In this document: piece by piece, positions 22,572 through 35,426 of the stretch
Layout: each line of letters opens with the position of its first letter
Position numbering within the stretch: the first letter of the stretch is position 1
DNA from: Gamarada debralockiae
Lineage: Eukaryota; Ascomycota; Leotiomycetes; Helotiales; Hyphodiscaceae
DNA length: 64,000 bases
Direction of reading: 5' to 3'
NCBI GenBank assembly: GCA_002803225.1
Contig: NXFV01000912.1
Coordinates: 1-64,000 of the forward strand
Position numbers and translations under genes: made by a program
The notes under the pieces: generated by a model
Database searches by the model: none
What the model saw: the letters and a program-made list of their open reading frames with translations, nothing else
What the model was told of the DNA's origin: nothing

Positions 22572-24033
22572 ATGGGGCACTTTAGCGGCGACTCAAGTTC
22601 AAGTTCGAGTTCTACTTCGAATCACACATGTCCCAACAAAAGTCTCGCAGACCCACGTGAGTGTCACATACCAGAACTTATCACGTGATTCAACTGACCA
22701 TTTCCCTTCCAGCACAGGAACCTTTTATGGGGTCGCTGAGTTTCCAGAAAGTTGCAACCATAGTATCGGCGGCCTGTATGGTCGTTTCCTGTCTTCTATG
22801 CTTCTATCTCATATTCCGACATGCGACTCACTACTCAATACCTAAAGAACAAAGACAGTACGTACCTACTCATCATCCCCATACACAGAGCAAGATGCTA
22901 ACCTTGAATAGACTCATCCGAATCATTTTTATGATACCAGTTTTCGCTGTCACGGCTTTCTTATCCGTTGCTTTCAACAATACCTCAATCTACCTGACAC
23001 CACTTCAATTGCTCTATGAATCATTGGCACTCTCAGCGTTCTTTTTCCTCCTGTTGGCATATGTCCAAGAAGACGATGAAGAGAGACAAGCATTCTTTGA
23101 GAGTTCTGGAATAATTGCTGAATATAGGGTGAGTATTTCTAATGTGCCTTGAATTCCCCATACAACACTAACAAAACGTAGAAAACCGCCCTTTGTGTTT
23201 TTCAGTTTCCTGTCGTCCAATTCCTTCTCACTATCCTCACCGAAATCACGGAAGCGACCGGTACCTACTGTGCAACCTCCAATAAACTCTATTTCGCACA
23301 TATCTGGGTCAGCATCATCAACACCATCTCGACCGGACTAGCCCTTATGTCCGTTCTTAAGTTTTACAAATCTTTGAAAGCTAGAGTTGGACAGCGAAAA
23401 CCGATGGCTAAACTTATCGCATTCAAGGGCGTCGTGTTCCTCAGCTTCTTGCAAAATGTTCGTTCTCCCGTCCCAAACCGAACTCCGAATATCCTCTAAC
23501 GTGATGCTTGCAGCTCATCTTCTCATTTCTCACTAGCTCCTCTGATCTTAAACCCACGTCGAAACTGACTTACAAGGACCTCACCGTCGTAATCCCCAAC
23601 ATGATCCTATCGTTCGAGATGGTGATCTTCACTGGCGTCTTCCTCTACGTCTATCGAACACAAGACTACTACTTCAAGAAAGGAGCGGCCGCTGTGCCTC
23701 TCGGACATGGCGGCTACTCTGGTGGATTCCTGGGCGTGGGAGCCATCTTCCAAGCCTTGAACATCACAGACCTGGTAGCTGGAATTATAGGAGCTATTAC
23801 GGGTGCAGCCGCAAACCGTGGTGGATATCCGACAAAAGCCTATGGAACCGGCCAGCAAGAAGTGAGTTCGACTTACCGTTAAGAGTTTCTAGATTAAGGA
23901 ATGGTGCTGATGGGGAGGATAGTATGATCGTGTGGAGTTGACGGCCCCGGAGCAACCTCACTATGATCCTCATCCGCAATACCCGCAGTATGAGGGTCAA
24001 TACGCTGCCCAAAATCCACGAGAGTATGCTTAG
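22572..24033 (+). CDS. Ost-alpha/DUF300 family membrane protein, 393 aa
   Basis: Six exons fit: 22572-22656, 22713-22857, 22912-23128, 23182-23457, 23514-23861 and 23923-24033. A Ser-rich extracellular N-terminus with NHTCPN is followed by about seven helices. They begin with VATIVSAACMVVSCLLCFYL, then IIFMIPVFAVTAFLSVAF and LYESLALSAFFFLLLAYVQ. Later helices include IWVSIINTISTGLALMSVL and the LIAFKGVVFLSFLQN region. The motif RIIFMIPVFA..S and the acidic LAYVQEDDEER loop fit the Ost-alpha (DUF300) family, which includes organic-solute transporters in animals and vacuolar/transport-linked proteins in fungi. The tail is Tyr/Pro/Gln-rich and likely cytosolic. The substrate is unknown. Confidence 0.85.
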
Positions 24034-25133
24034 CTTGTTTCTTACGTAGGAGTTGGGCGTTCGGTCAGAGAAATCTATTTGTTATACTTGAAATTTAAGC
24101 TCGTTTGAAAGTGCACACATACTTGGGATCAGACCAAGTGTGTCCCCGGAACTGGGCTAAAGCAGCCGGCATGGTATGGGCTAGCATAGCTGCAAGCTCA
24201 AGCAGTCTTAGAGGGCGGGTAGAGTGAGTCACCTAGCGGAGGATTGCGAATTAGATATCTTGTGGGACGCCAGATCGAAGTGAGTGGCCAGTTAAGATGC
24301 CATTGTACATGTCTTCCAAGCTGTGAGGAAGCCAATCGAGGGATGTAAAGGACTTTCAGGGATCGACAGTTTCATATAATAGAAGAGTTCATCTACCATC
24401 AAACGTGCATAGGGAAGACGTTGAGATCCACACACAGAGTCAAAGTCAAAGTCAAAAATCGGATAAATTTCACACTTCTTTCCAGCTTATCTATTGCTTT
24501 GACAGTCAAATGTTTCGACACTCTCCAAGTTGTCTTAAAAGCGGTCCAAAATTATCGTTTTTAATCATACGAATTCGAGTGCTATAGTGACCACGACTGT
24601 CCTGAATCTTGAGAACCAGGGAATGACCAAGTGGGAATTCACGTGTCCTTGTCTTCAAAATGCATCTGAAGTTTCAATAAAACAAGTCCCTTTTTAACTT
24701 GCTGTCGAAGCGCGTGTTGTGGCTCAAATTTAGTGAGGGGTGAGTGAGACAATGCTGCATATGGCCCCCAATCACGGCCCTACCTAAATGGGCCGCCAGC
24801 GGAAAATTCACGACGCACATTGGCTAGAATACGACAAGGCTCTCATCATGGAGGTGACCCGAGATCGCGTCTCATTAGTCAATTGCATGTACCTAGTCTG
24901 GCCTGAGAAGCAATTCCGGATTGCTCAGGTTAGTGATCGACGCCTCCAAGTGAAGGACGGAAAAGTCGCAATTTGCATTAGATGCGGCTAAAAATGGCGC
25001 TTTCTATAAAGTCAGAACGCTGTTCCACATTGCGGGTCTGAGCTTGTGCCTTTTGGTTTGTCGCGAAAGACGCCATTAAAACATCTCTACGAGTGTTCAT
25101 CAATCCGAATGTGTTATTGTCGAAAGTTTCGCA
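24034..25133. other. Intergenic, no gene seen
   Basis: A 67-codon open frame at 24788-24991 shows no family feature. A short tandem GTCAAA run (AGTCAAAGTCAAAGTCAAA) lies near 24436. Confidence 0.4.
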
Positions 25134-28100
25134 ATGATGAACGGACACAGTGTCACAACTGTCTCCCCTTCCGACCTTGATCTCATGCAAATTTACGATG
25201 ACCCGGAATACGCCAAAGATGACATTGTGAAATACCTATCTATGAGGGATAATGGGCATCAAACCCGGGATAAGTACCTCAATTCCGTTGAACCTAAGCG
25301 CAAGGTACGGCTTGAACATGAAAGGGACAGAATTGCGAAGCTTCGAGTCAAATTCTTCGCGAACCAGACGAAGCAGGATCTTATCGCGACTCATGAGCAG
25401 CGGCGGAAAGAATGGAGGGAGGAAGCCAGAGATAACCGACTGAGGAATCTCCAGGAATTGGAAACCAGGATAATGAAGTACGAGGCTTCTGAACCGGAAC
25501 CTGGCGAGGAGAGAACGAGGCGCATCAGAACCTTCCAGAATGAGAAAAGAATCTTGGATGCGATCGCGAAGTGGAAAGAAGATGGTCCATCGACAATGCC
25601 AGTACTGACTGGCCCTACTCACGCTGAAAATGAGAAGTTTAATTATGGGCTGAAAGCGTGTATTATGCACTTTAAGAAAGGAGGCGGTGGTCATACCCAT
25701 AAGCATAAGCATGAGGGAGTGATCGGCGAATTTCCAAATCAGAAGGTGCCCATCAACGACCTTTTGACCAATACTGTCGACAACCCGTTGAGAGAACCAT
25801 GTAAGGCTGGTATGTTCCGCTACTTCCACTTGCCAACCAACAACATGGCTTGGGTTGAGGTGAGGAAATTGGCCCCCTTAGGTTCTACCTGCTGATGTGG
25901 TGTATAGAAAGTCCTAGCTTCCTACTATGATGAAGACCTTACTACTCATGACTCCCGGAAGCCGCCCCATATGAGGGGACCCGCCGAAAGATTACTCGCA
26001 AGAGAGTATTGGAAGGGACAAATGCATGGTGGAAGCGAGCATCCAGTTCACGCCCGCCATATGAGGCCTCGGTGTTCGAGTGTGCCGTCATGTCAGAACT
26101 CTCCTCCTAGTTTGGGTCACTCGCTGATCTTTGTGCAGTTGCGGCCCGAACCACCTCTTCAATCCCAGGTTCGGCGGTGCAATCGCGACGGACATCGACC
26201 GTGGAACCTATGTTGGAGAATCTTCCCCCAAAAACTGAACAAACATGCTCTAAAGCATCCCAGAACTTCGCTCTTTTTGTGTGTTTCCCCTCCATTTACC
26301 ACCATTGAGGATTTGATGCTGACTTATATTGCAGATGCCATATCTCCACTGGGAAACGAACTCACGACGTGCCAAAATGGCAGAAGTCGTGGCAGAGATT
26401 ACAACAAACAAGGAAACAAAATACGGCTTGACGAAACGAGAGCCCGACGATAAAGAAAAGGCACGCGTAGACTTCTATCGAGCAGTTGAGCAAGGCAAAC
26501 TTCGAGCGAAGTACAAAGATATACCTCGGGCTCGGACGAAGTGTTTAGGTCCTTATTTAATGAGCATTGCGAAAGTTGCTGATGCGATGGATTATGAGGC
26601 CGATGAGAGGTTGTTGAGAGATTATTTGCATGAAACTCCGCCGTTGCATATTCGAAGGACGTTGGATCAGAGCTATTTTTGGACTTTGGAGGACACGACG
26701 TCTAGAGATCGAGATCAAGTTGTGTATCGTGGGACGAAGGGTGGGAAGTACTGGAATGCCCGTGTGGTGATGGTTGATCAGCTGTGGCTGTGGATACTCG
26801 ACGAACGTAAGTTTGTCACTGTTCCCACACATTCGCTCTGAATGATCTGATTCGTTGGGAAAGATTGACTGAACTAATTATAAACAGATACAATCCTCAC
26901 AAGCTTTCCGCGGCGATGGGGAAGGAACAAGCCAGACCCGTCAGGCGTCCACAAATCCTTGCGCGAACGACTAAGCCACCTGGAAGACGATCGAATCAAT
27001 TCGGTATACGATTTGGCCCTCATCATAATCGATCAATGTTCCCGGGTTTTCTTCGACCGAACCAAGCCCACTGACCAACGGCCAGAAGTCATGGACATAT
27101 TTTCCAACACGATCGCTCACGTGGTAAGTTTCCTGAGCCCTGCTGGTGTTGACGACAAATTGCTGAGCTTAGCTGATTGAATAAAGACTGGCATGAAAAC
27201 CATAGCGTTTGAAACCTTCTGGATCCAGATGCGCATGGATTCTCTGAAAGATCCTCTCCAACATTCCGAGAAGTCCGTCCGCGCCTATCTCAACGTAAAC
27301 CCCGAAGGCGCGCTCCTCCGAGAGTCCCAAGACAGTAAGTAGTTGCTAGAGAAATCTCATCTCGGGAATAATCCTTCACCCCTCTTGAGCAATTACTAAC
27401 CGCGGACTCACAGTCGTTGAGGAACTGCGCATGATGTCACGAATATTTACACAACAATACCAGGTGGTCAAAAACTTCAAAAAAGCGCTAGAGAAATTGA
27501 ACGAACGAGAAGATCGAAAGCAAGAACCAGCTGCCGCAAAAGACCTCCGAAAATTCCTTGAGAAGTTGGGCCTGACGCCGGGAGACTTGGAGAGCGAGAG
27601 TGTGGAGCCGCAATATAGTCGTGTCCCGAAAAGTACCCTCATAAATGCTGCCGAGGTGTTGGAGCAAATTCTTGAGCGAAGAGCCGAGATTGAGGAGTTG
27701 GAGGAAGCTGCCAAGCGTACAAGTCAACAGCTGCAAGATCTTCTTGCCTTGAAACAGCAACAGGCCAGCATAATTGAGGCCCGAATGGCGCTCAAACGTG
27801 CCGATCTCAGCATCCACCAAGGCCGCTCTATCATGCTCTTCACCATCGTTACGATATTTTTTCTGCCCCTGAGCTTCTTCACAAGCATCTTCGGGATGAA
27901 TAACAAAGAGTGGGAGGCTAGTCCAATGTCAATCCATCAACAGTTTCGATTCATGTGTAAGTTTTGTTCTCCCATCGTTTGATAGCTGTAATTAATGACC
28001 CCAATCAGTTCCCGTTTCCTTGGCAGTAATCATCGTGAGTTTGCTACTCGCTTTCAGCGTCTGGACGCGTGCGCTCGGCAAAATGTTCGTCACAGTAGCT

Positions 28101-28454
28101 TGGGTAGCTCTCGTAGAATACAGTCCAATCCATTGGATCAAAGAGCATGTCCCACTTTCGTCGCAACGCTTTGCGGAGATTGAGCGGTCGGCAATGAAGA
28201 GATTCCATAAGAGGAAGGTGGAGAGGTTGGGAAGGAGGCATGATGAGTGGCTGAAAGCCCAGGATGAGAAGAAGAGGGTCAAAGAACAGAAGGATAAAGA
28301 CCAGGAGAGGAGAGATTTCTTGAGGGCGAAGAGAAAGGCTGAAGGGACCTGGCGGAAGGCAACAATGAATGGCCAAGCTTTGGATGCGGATGCGGAGCCC
28401 CATGAGACCGTTGAAGTTTTTAGTAAAGAAGGGAGGGATGTTCATATGGTTTAA
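25134..28454 (+). CDS. CorA-like Mg2+ transporter, 964 aa
   Basis: Eight exons join in phase: 25134-25859, 25908-26091, 26139-26278, 26335-26806, 26888-27123, 27187-27334, 27414-27956 and 28009-28454. The long N-terminal half is charged and cytosolic. The block LFMPYLHWE (spanning exons 3 and 4), TILTSFPRRWGRNKPD and the coiled-coil stretch EQILERRAEIEELEEAA are typical of fungal CorA proteins. Two membrane helices close the protein: one ending at the signature GMN (residues 796-798, FGMNNKEW), the second FPVSLAVIIVSLLLAFSVW. GMN is the selectivity motif of CorA channels, so divalent-cation transport across a membrane is very likely. The Lys/Glu-rich tail (about 120 residues) is cytosolic. 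Either of two consecutive ATGs may be the start. The gene converges on the aldo/keto reductase with 65 bases between stop codons. Confidence 0.88.
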
Positions 28455-28519
28455 AGTATTTGTTCCACACTATGCAAGGATTTGCGAGAAGATGCTTCTG
28501 ATATTAGATCCATCGGTAA

Positions 28520-29733
28520 TTAATTACTTAATCCTCCAACCACCTCCCTAACAGCCCTCAAATTATCAAGGGGCGCATCGTCCTTCACCGAATCCCACAA
28601 CCCGTTAATCCTCTCAGCAACCCATCCCTCAAGCGGTCCCTTCTCCAGCTCCTCCACGGTCTCCCTGAATTGTTGCCCAGAGCTCGCCCCAATGATCATC
28701 TCGTCCCCCAGCTCCCCCTTCAATACACTATGATACCTTACCCATCGATAAGCCAACCCGACTCGACTAACTCCACTCTCTTCACTGATTTTCCCAAAGT
28801 CCTCCAACATCTTCAAGTACGAGGGCTTGTAGAACAAGTGACGGTGGACAGCGCCGTGTATGGTAGCGGGATCCCAGCGTCCTTTCCCATGCTCGATCTC
28901 GTAGGGAGTTTTGGAGAGAAATCCAGCGGCAAGCGGGGAGTAGGCTTGGATTGACATGCCGAGTTCTCGGAGGGTGGGGAAAAGGAGCGTCTCGTTGAGG
29001 CGCACCGCGGGGCTATACGAGGCTTGGTAAATGGTGGGGAGAATGAAGTTGCAAGATTTGGCGTAGTTGTAGTAGGAGAGGACTTGTTCGCGAGTCATAT
29101 TGGAGAGGCCGAACTGGAGGATATTCAGATTAGCTAATCGTGGCAAAGGCTCTGGGACAAGGGAAATGAACCTTCTCGAATCGCCCTTCTTCGTAGAGTG
29201 TTTGGATTGCTCCCATTGTTTCCTCGACTGGGACGGAGTCGTCGGGAGCGTGAAGTAGATAGACTGGAATCTTGGGAAGAACATTATCTCATGGGTTGAA
29301 GAGCGAACAGAGATTCGTCTTTCTCACCTTGGTAAGCTTCAAGGCCTCATTGCTCTCTCGCCCCGCCTGAAGAATATTCTCCCTCTTCCCCGCACCACCA
29401 CCCATCCCAGTTGGAGCTTTTGTACCAATTATGAATTCGGATGCAAAGCCCCTTTGTCCAATGACAGTTTCGGAAGCTCCCATACCCTAGCATTGATCAG
29501 TCAATCCATGGTTTTGCTACAACTTTAAGTGCTTTCTCGAGGAGAACCAAGGGGAGCGCTCTGTGGAAATGAAGACAAACATATGATCTCGCAGTATCAA
29601 GCCTAGTGATACCATTTTTGCGCATGACGGAGAGGATCTCATCTTGGAGGGCTTCGCTCTCGGGAGTAGACTCCCAAGTATGAGTGCCTGTTGAGAGAGC
29701 GACGAGAGGTTGTTTGGAAGAAGGGATAGGCAT
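28520..29733 (-). CDS. Aldo/keto reductase, 334 aa
   Basis: Four exons fit: 29733-29581, 29486-29328, 29270-29172 and 29113-28520. The protein reads as an (alpha/beta)8 NADPH-dependent reductase of the aflatoxin-aldehyde-reductase-like (AKR7) type. LDTARSYG carries the catalytic Asp and Tyr near residues 45-51. VYLLHAPDDSVPVEETM carries the conserved His, and FGLSNMT, YSPLAAGFLS and IIGAS near the C-terminus form the cofactor pocket. Substrate specificity cannot be read from the sequence. An upstream in-frame ATG at 29754 would add seven residues. The donor of intron 1 is GTTTGT, slightly unusual but it restores TARSYG. Confidence 0.88.
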
Positions 29734-30269
29734 TTTAAAAGGATTTAAATGCAAATTGGATTGATTGAATGTGATGATGGGAGAAGATGAGGTAATTGGT
29801 AAAAGCGCTCGACATTAAATAGGCAATTCCCATTAACACTAGCTCGAACACAATTACAAAGATCAAAATCCATCTTCCCCAACATTCTCCGATACTCACA
29901 CAGATATGTCGTGACGACGGACCCTCCGTGTTTGAATATCCAAAGAAGCGCAGTTTCGGCCAGGAACATGCTCGATTCGCACTTCCGAATTGGGATAGCC
30001 TGCTGACTTGCAGACAAAAGCTCAGCGCTTGGCAGCCCCAATAAGACACATTTGTAAGCGGTCTATGCGGTATAATACGTAGCCGGACCCATTCATAACC
30101 CGGATTTTATTTCGAATTTGTCGTGAATTTGTCGTAGATTCTTGGTTGGTGGCACATAACTTTGTCCATAATTTGTCGCAAATCCCACGCTGGATTTGAC
30201 TTCGCTGTGTTTCATCCCGTCTTTAATCTCTAGTGCAAACAAGTCACTCTCCCAATAGCGACGCCAGAT
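29734..30269. other. Divergent promoter region
   Basis: This lies between the aldo/keto reductase and the bZIP gene. A short motif AATTTGTCG recurs four times between about 30113 and 30182. No gene was seen. Confidence 0.45.
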
Positions 30270-31873
30270 ATGCTATCAGTCAACACCCAATCAAATGATT
30301 GGGCCGGGGTCAAGAGTCCGGCGAAACAGCAGCGGAAGCGAGGACGTCCACCGATTCAATCGACATCCGACTCGACATCACCTGGAGACGTAGATGGAGA
30401 CTCTGTAAGAACCTAAAGAACTCCTTCAAACTCTAACATCCTCTAATTTCACTTCTCCAGAAACGTAAAGAGCGAGTCAGACTCGCGCAGAGAGCATATC
30501 GGAATCGCAAAGACATGAAAGCGGATGGACTCAAAGCAAAAGTAGCGAGGCTGGAACATGCCTTGGCACAAACGATCCAATCGTTTTCTAAATTCCAGAA
30601 GTTTGCGATTGGAGTAGATAACCTTCCTCCAAGTCTTGCTCTTGAAATTAGTAGGACTGCGTTGGATATTGCGTCCGTTGCCCAGAAATCTCACCACGGT
30701 GAACATCTCGATCGCGACGCTCCCGAAGAAGAAGCATCAGGACGGTCGCAAGATAGTCGAGATGATACAGGAGATATCGAGGAGCCTGTTACCAGACCAC
30801 ATCAAACCATTGAGATGGCACATATACCTACCCCTAGTAACCCGTCGCACACCCCAGCGCCAGCAAATGGCTTGAAGTTAATGGGGCCTTCAACCCCAAT
30901 GGGCTTCTCCGCGATAATATCCCCGCAACAAAATATGGCTCCACGGACACCTGATAGCCAAAATACATGGTTTGCTGCACGGCTCCGTCGACAATGCCTA
31001 GAACGTAGCGTACGGCTTCTGACGTCCCCCGATATGACCTACGAAGATCTCCATCCTGCGCTGTCCATCCACCTCAGCTGGGTGAGCGTCGACCAGCTCC
31101 GTGTCCGCTCAGTACAAGCCATGATGTCAGGTTTCAACGACAAACCAGAAGTTCACCCTCCAGCTATCACCTTGATATACCCCAACATGTATCGTTCGGT
31201 CGAAGGAGACGACGCGATTTTGGTTCCGCGGATACCGACAAGGCAGGGCCAGCAGTTGATTCCTGGACGGACAAGAACAAAGCTGGACACGAGCATGCAC
31301 GACTTTCAGGGAGAATGGCTGGAGCCTATTGATGTGCAGGAGTATCTGGAATGGAAGGGCATCTTTGTGGGGAGCAGTGGGCCGAGGAGGGTAGTCCAAC
31401 TTGCTATTCCTGAAATGACCCTTGCGGATATTTGGACACAGGACGCAGATGCTATCTTCACGGAAGAGATCCAACGGTCGAGCCTCATGCCGTCTTCATG
31501 GTTACTCGGTATCGAGTCGCAGGATCTCGAGGCCAGGGTTCCGGACGCAGCGTCCATACAAGCGGCAGATTTCCCATTTCCGGAGATGGGGAGACAACCT
31601 GAAGAGTTCGTTGCATTGGTTCCGAATATTTCAGAGCAATCGGCCGTTCCGCAAACTGTTCCTGAATACCAGATCCGTAGCAACGAAGCTCAATACAGTT
31701 TTCCGAGTGAATTCTATCAGCCGGGATACACTGAACGACTCGTCAGCGTGACCCTGAATCTTGAGAGATTGATGAGGTTCCTCGTGGTCAGTGCGTGTTG
31801 TATTGGGCCCGGACCAGGGATGAGGAAAGCAGCCGTCGACCACGCTTTGAGAGTGTCAATTGCCGCCTTTTGA
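30270..31873 (+). CDS. bZIP transcription factor, 515 aa
   Basis: Two exons, 30270-30404 and 30461-31873, join in frame. Residues about 24-31 (RKRGRPPI) are an AT-hook-like basic patch. The basic region KRKERVRLAQRAYRNRKDM starts at residue 46, followed by a leucine-zipper stretch LKAKVARLEHALAQT. RLAQRAYRNRK is the signature of the fungal bZIP group with a DUF3425-type C-terminal domain. That domain is seen as WFAARLRRQCLERSVRLL near residue 215 and again at the C-terminus (VSACCIGPGPGMRKAAVDHA). It is a nuclear DNA-binding regulator with unknown targets. Its stop codon is only 72 bases from the convergent Nog2 stop. Confidence 0.85.
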
Positions 31874-31945
31874 TCCGAATGAGCTGCACGATCACATCGT
31901 TAAGAAGCCCGGCCTGGTGCGAAAATTTTATTTATTTATTCTGCT

Positions 31946-34180
31946 TTATGCCTTTGGACGCTTCTTCTTCGGCGGTGCTTGTTTTGAGACTTCGACATCA
32001 TCATGCAGATCATCTTGCAATTGCTCCTCAGCACCGCCATCCGAGTCGACTTCCTCGTCTCCTTCACCTTCGGATTTGACTTCATCTGGCCCAACTTCGC
32101 TGCTATCATCATCTGATTCGAGTCCAAAAGCTTGGTCTACATCGCCTGCAACGTCATCCAGTTCAACACCACCGTCACTATCGAAGCCCTCGAACTCTTC
32201 CTCGTCTTCATCTTCTTCAACCACGCCTTCGCCGACAGTCGACGCGAGATTCGCAACTGATGTGTCTTCCATTAATTCGTCATCACGCTTCCGCTTCTTT
32301 CCCATTTCACCCAGACGACCCTCTCTGTTTTCAATTCCCTTTTCTTCGGCTCCTTCAATCACTGGTGGCGGAGTGAACCATGGAATCTTGCCCCGTAGGA
32401 AGTCATTCAAGACCATCTTTGCAACCCCATCAACATCTGGTTCACCACCGTGGAGTAATCTCCCGCCTTTTCGTGCCAACAGCTCCAAGAATTGAATGTG
32501 GTCTTTGTAACCTTTGATTTGGTATGTTCTCTCGATATGTTGGGACTTGGTTTTGCTCAGGACGGCCGGGATGTACTGTTCTGGGTTCTCAACGTTCTCC
32601 ACTCGGACCACACCACGCAATAGGATGTCCTGTGGAGTATCAGTGTTACTTGGTGGGACCACACCGGGGCAGTCAATGAGGTAGATTCGCTTCATGAGTG
32701 TGATGTATTGCCAGATCTTCGTTTCTCCTGGAATTGGAGCCACTGTGCAGACCTTCTTCTTTCGTAATGTATTGATTATAGAAGATTTTCCGGTGTTGGG
32801 GTATCCGATGAAGCCAACAGAGATCTGTTTGCGGTCGGAGTGGAGGGATGAGAATTGACGGAGGAGGGAGATGAGGGAGCCCTTGCCGAAGGAGTTCGTT
32901 ATGGATGCATGGAACGCGAGTGTGGGGTAGTCTTTGGAGAGATGTCGTACCCAAGAAGCCTGCAGTTAATTAGCAACTGCAAAGACAATTTTGATAATTG
33001 TCATGTATGAATCATTACTAAGAAAACCACCACAAGCCACCAAAAAGGGTAGAAGTGGCCTTCAACTCAAACGAAACATGCCCGAACTCTTTGCGACAGA
33101 CTCCCCAAGACGGCGAGCTGTCTACTCAAAGTCCGAAGACCAAGAGCGGCGAGGACGGTTTCAATCTACCAAAGTTGTAACAGACGACCTTCCATTGTGA
33201 AAAAGCACAAACATGCAGAAGGAGCCTTGACTTAACGATGGAACGTGGAAATGAAGGGCAGAAAGAAAAATAGAGGCTTACAGCAACACCAGTAGGCACC
33301 AAGTCGCACTTGTTCAGTACGAAGATCAAGTGCTTGTGCGGTGCTTCCTCCTTGATGTATTTCTCGACACTTCTACATCGAGTTCCTAAAGGATCTCGAG
33401 CGTCCAGAACATGGATGACCACGTCTGACGAATCGATAACCTTATATAACTCGTTCCATATCCGCTTGCTTTGACCTTTATTGAAGATTGCCTCTCGAGC
33501 GCTGGTAATATATCCATCGTTCGTGATCGCCGCTTCACCAGTTGGTTCTTCCGGCCCAGAATTTCCGGACAAAAGCTTGGCTTGGTCGAGACGGTCGAGA
33601 TATGTATCATGGCTTTTCACCGTATCGTCGGCAAGATCTTCTAAAGAGCTGACTCCCAACTTCACTCGCTTGCGTTGTGCTTTTGGTCCGAAGACATCCC
33701 CAAATGGCGACGCCTCGACGGTCATTTTTGCCTGGTGTTCCTTAATTCCATTCTTGCCCTGGCCGTCGCGAATCAAGGTCATTGGAAGCTTGTTGCTCTT
33801 CAAGAGGACGCTATACGGATCGGAGGCTCGTTCTGCCATCGCATCTCGAAAGGAGGCTAGGGCTTCTTGGCCGATTACTCTCGAATTGGTGAACCACTTG
33901 CGATTCGGCTCGATTCTGGCTTGGGGAGTTTCGCGGGATTGGAAAGATGCAGCTTTCGTAACTTTCCCGGCAGCATTATGTTGGGCCTTTCCATCCTTGA
34001 ACATATTCAGGGTCTTGACTTTCTTCGCAGAGCTTTAACTTGTTAGCCACCTTCTTCCACATAAACTCGAGGATTTACAAACCGGTAGAAGTTCTCCCCC
34101 TTTGTTTTGACATTGGCCATGCCATCTCCAACCTTGCCCTGGCGAATCTTTCGATTCGCCTCCTTCTTACCGGTACCCAT
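31946..34180 (-). CDS. NOG2: Nucleolar GTPase Nog2/Nug2, 60S ribosome assembly, 620 aa
   Basis: Three exons fit: 34180-34083, 34032-33282 and 32959-31946. The protein starts [16 protein letters not shown], as Nog2 orthologues do, and has the NGP1 N-terminal domain. Next comes a circularly permuted GTPase: G4 (NKCDLVPT, about residue 273) precedes G1 (GYPNTGKSS, 335-343) and G3 (DCPG, 379-382). The C-terminus is strongly acidic and ends in a Lys-rich tail (PPKKKRPKA) that looks like a nuclear/nucleolar signal. In yeast Nog2 acts in late nuclear pre-60S maturation before export. The 191-base gap to the divergent PET123 gene is probably a bidirectional promoter serving two ribosome-related genes. 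Confidence 0.95.
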
Positions 34181-34371
34181 GGTGTGCGGTTGTTGTGGTT
34201 GGGAGTTTGGTGGTTGGTTGTGCGAGAAGATAAAAATTCTGGGAGATTGAGAAAAGTTCAGACGTGGCTGGAGATGTGGCTTGACCGCACTAGTAGTTCT
34301 CGCGCTAAACGCTTTCCCTGGACAAACTCGATATTTGGAACTGCGAATACCATCAACCTCCAAATCCAGCA
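34181..34371. promoter_or_regulatory. Shared divergent promoter of NOG2 and PET123
   Basis: Only 191 bases separate the two divergent start codons. Cytosolic and mitochondrial ribosome biogenesis genes are thus likely co-transcribed from one nucleosome-free region. No specific factor site was recognised. Confidence 0.6.
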
Positions 34372-35277
34372 ATGCCTCCATCAATACCCAGAAGCTCACT
34401 GAGCTCTCTGTCATGGCATTCAACAATCTCACTACCAGTTCGGGCCTTCAGCACAACAACCCCCCTCTCCTCAATTGGCCCTGAGAATCCGAAATTTATC
34501 GAAATCCCCTTACCACCTCAGAGATATGCCATCCCCAAAAGAGACATCAAAGGCAAATTGCCTCCTCCTCGCAATATCTTCCCGGCTCGCAGCGTCGATA
34601 AGACAACTCCGGAATACATCGCTGCTGCAACCCCCGAGCCCAAAGCAGAGCGCCACCTGAAAGAACCGCACAACGACTTCGTGGCATGGAAACGCCGTAT
34701 GGCCGCATCGCGGCGGGAGAACCTTCGCGAAGGTCTTCTCGAACTTCACAGGAGAAAAGTCGGCCAGGATATCGCGATGGAAAGTCGAAGCAGAACGAAG
34801 ATTCAGCAAAGGGAAAAGGCAGTTTACGCACCGCAACGCGAGGATGAGCGATTGACGAGTCCAACCGTCCGACAAGCTGTGCGGCAATTACAGAAGGGGA
34901 GAGTCCCAGACCCTGGTCGAGAAGAACGAATCGCAGAGGCGGCCGAACGAGTCAAGGCGAAGGAGATCGCAAGGGAGGCGCAAAGGAAAGATGCTTTGCA
35001 CACCTTGTACATGCATGCTCGAGAGTTCATCACGACGGAAGCACAACTGGATGCGGAGATTGAGAAGATATTCGTCGAACACCCATTTGGACAGGAGCAC
35101 CCAGGCAAGACGAATATTTGGGATGCATATGGGGCGCCACCTACGGTGCAGGATATGCTGTCCATGGTCAACAACACACAGAAGTCAGCCGTTGATTATC
35201 ACAGAGGTCCTGGTTTTCTTACAGGGAAGAGAATGACGAGGATTGCGGAGGAGCTTACTGGTGGCAAGATGGATTAG
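34372..35277 (+). CDS. PET123: Mitochondrial small ribosomal subunit protein Pet123/mS26, 301 aa
   Basis: A single uninterrupted exon runs from ATG 34372 to 35277. The N-terminus (MPPSIPRSSLSSLSWHSTI, then RAFSTTTP) is a typical mitochondrial targeting peptide rich in Ser and Arg. The body is basic and helical, with FVAWKRRMAASRRENLREGL, LTSPTVRQAVRQLQKGRV and a C-terminal block (WDAYGAPPTVQDML). These match fungal Pet123/mS26 proteins of the mitoribosome small subunit. It should act in mitochondrial translation. Confidence 0.8.
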   Translation: MPPSIPRSSLSSLSWHSTISLPVRAFSTTTPLSSIGPENPKFIEIPLPPQRYAIPKRDIKGKLPPPRNIFPARSVDKTTPEYIAAATPEPKAERHLKEPHNDFVAWKRRMAASRRENLREGLLELHRRKVGQDIAMESRSRTKIQQREKAVYAPQREDERLTSPTVRQAVRQLQKGRVPDPGREERIAEAAERVKAKEIAREAQRKDALHTLYMHAREFITTEAQLDAEIEKIFVEHPFGQEHPGKTNIWDAYGAPPTVQDMLSMVNNTQKSAVDYHRGPGFLTGKRMTRIAEELTGGKMD

Positions 35278-35426
35278 TGGCTGGATATATAAATCAGAAG
35301 TGTATGTTAGGCGAAGTGGGCGTGAGCGCTACTTCTATGTATGAACATTTGTGGCTATACCATTTTCACCACCGCTACGTCTCTGCACAAGATTGAGCCC
35401 TCTTTACAGTCAACTCTCGCGTTGTT

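Noticed and set aside
25236..25829. 197-codon reverse frame
   Set aside because: Antisense to exon 1 of the CorA-like gene, without a domain.
32000..32300. Acidic repeat tract possibly a separate gene
   Set aside because: It is the acidic C-terminus of Nog2 read on the opposite strand.
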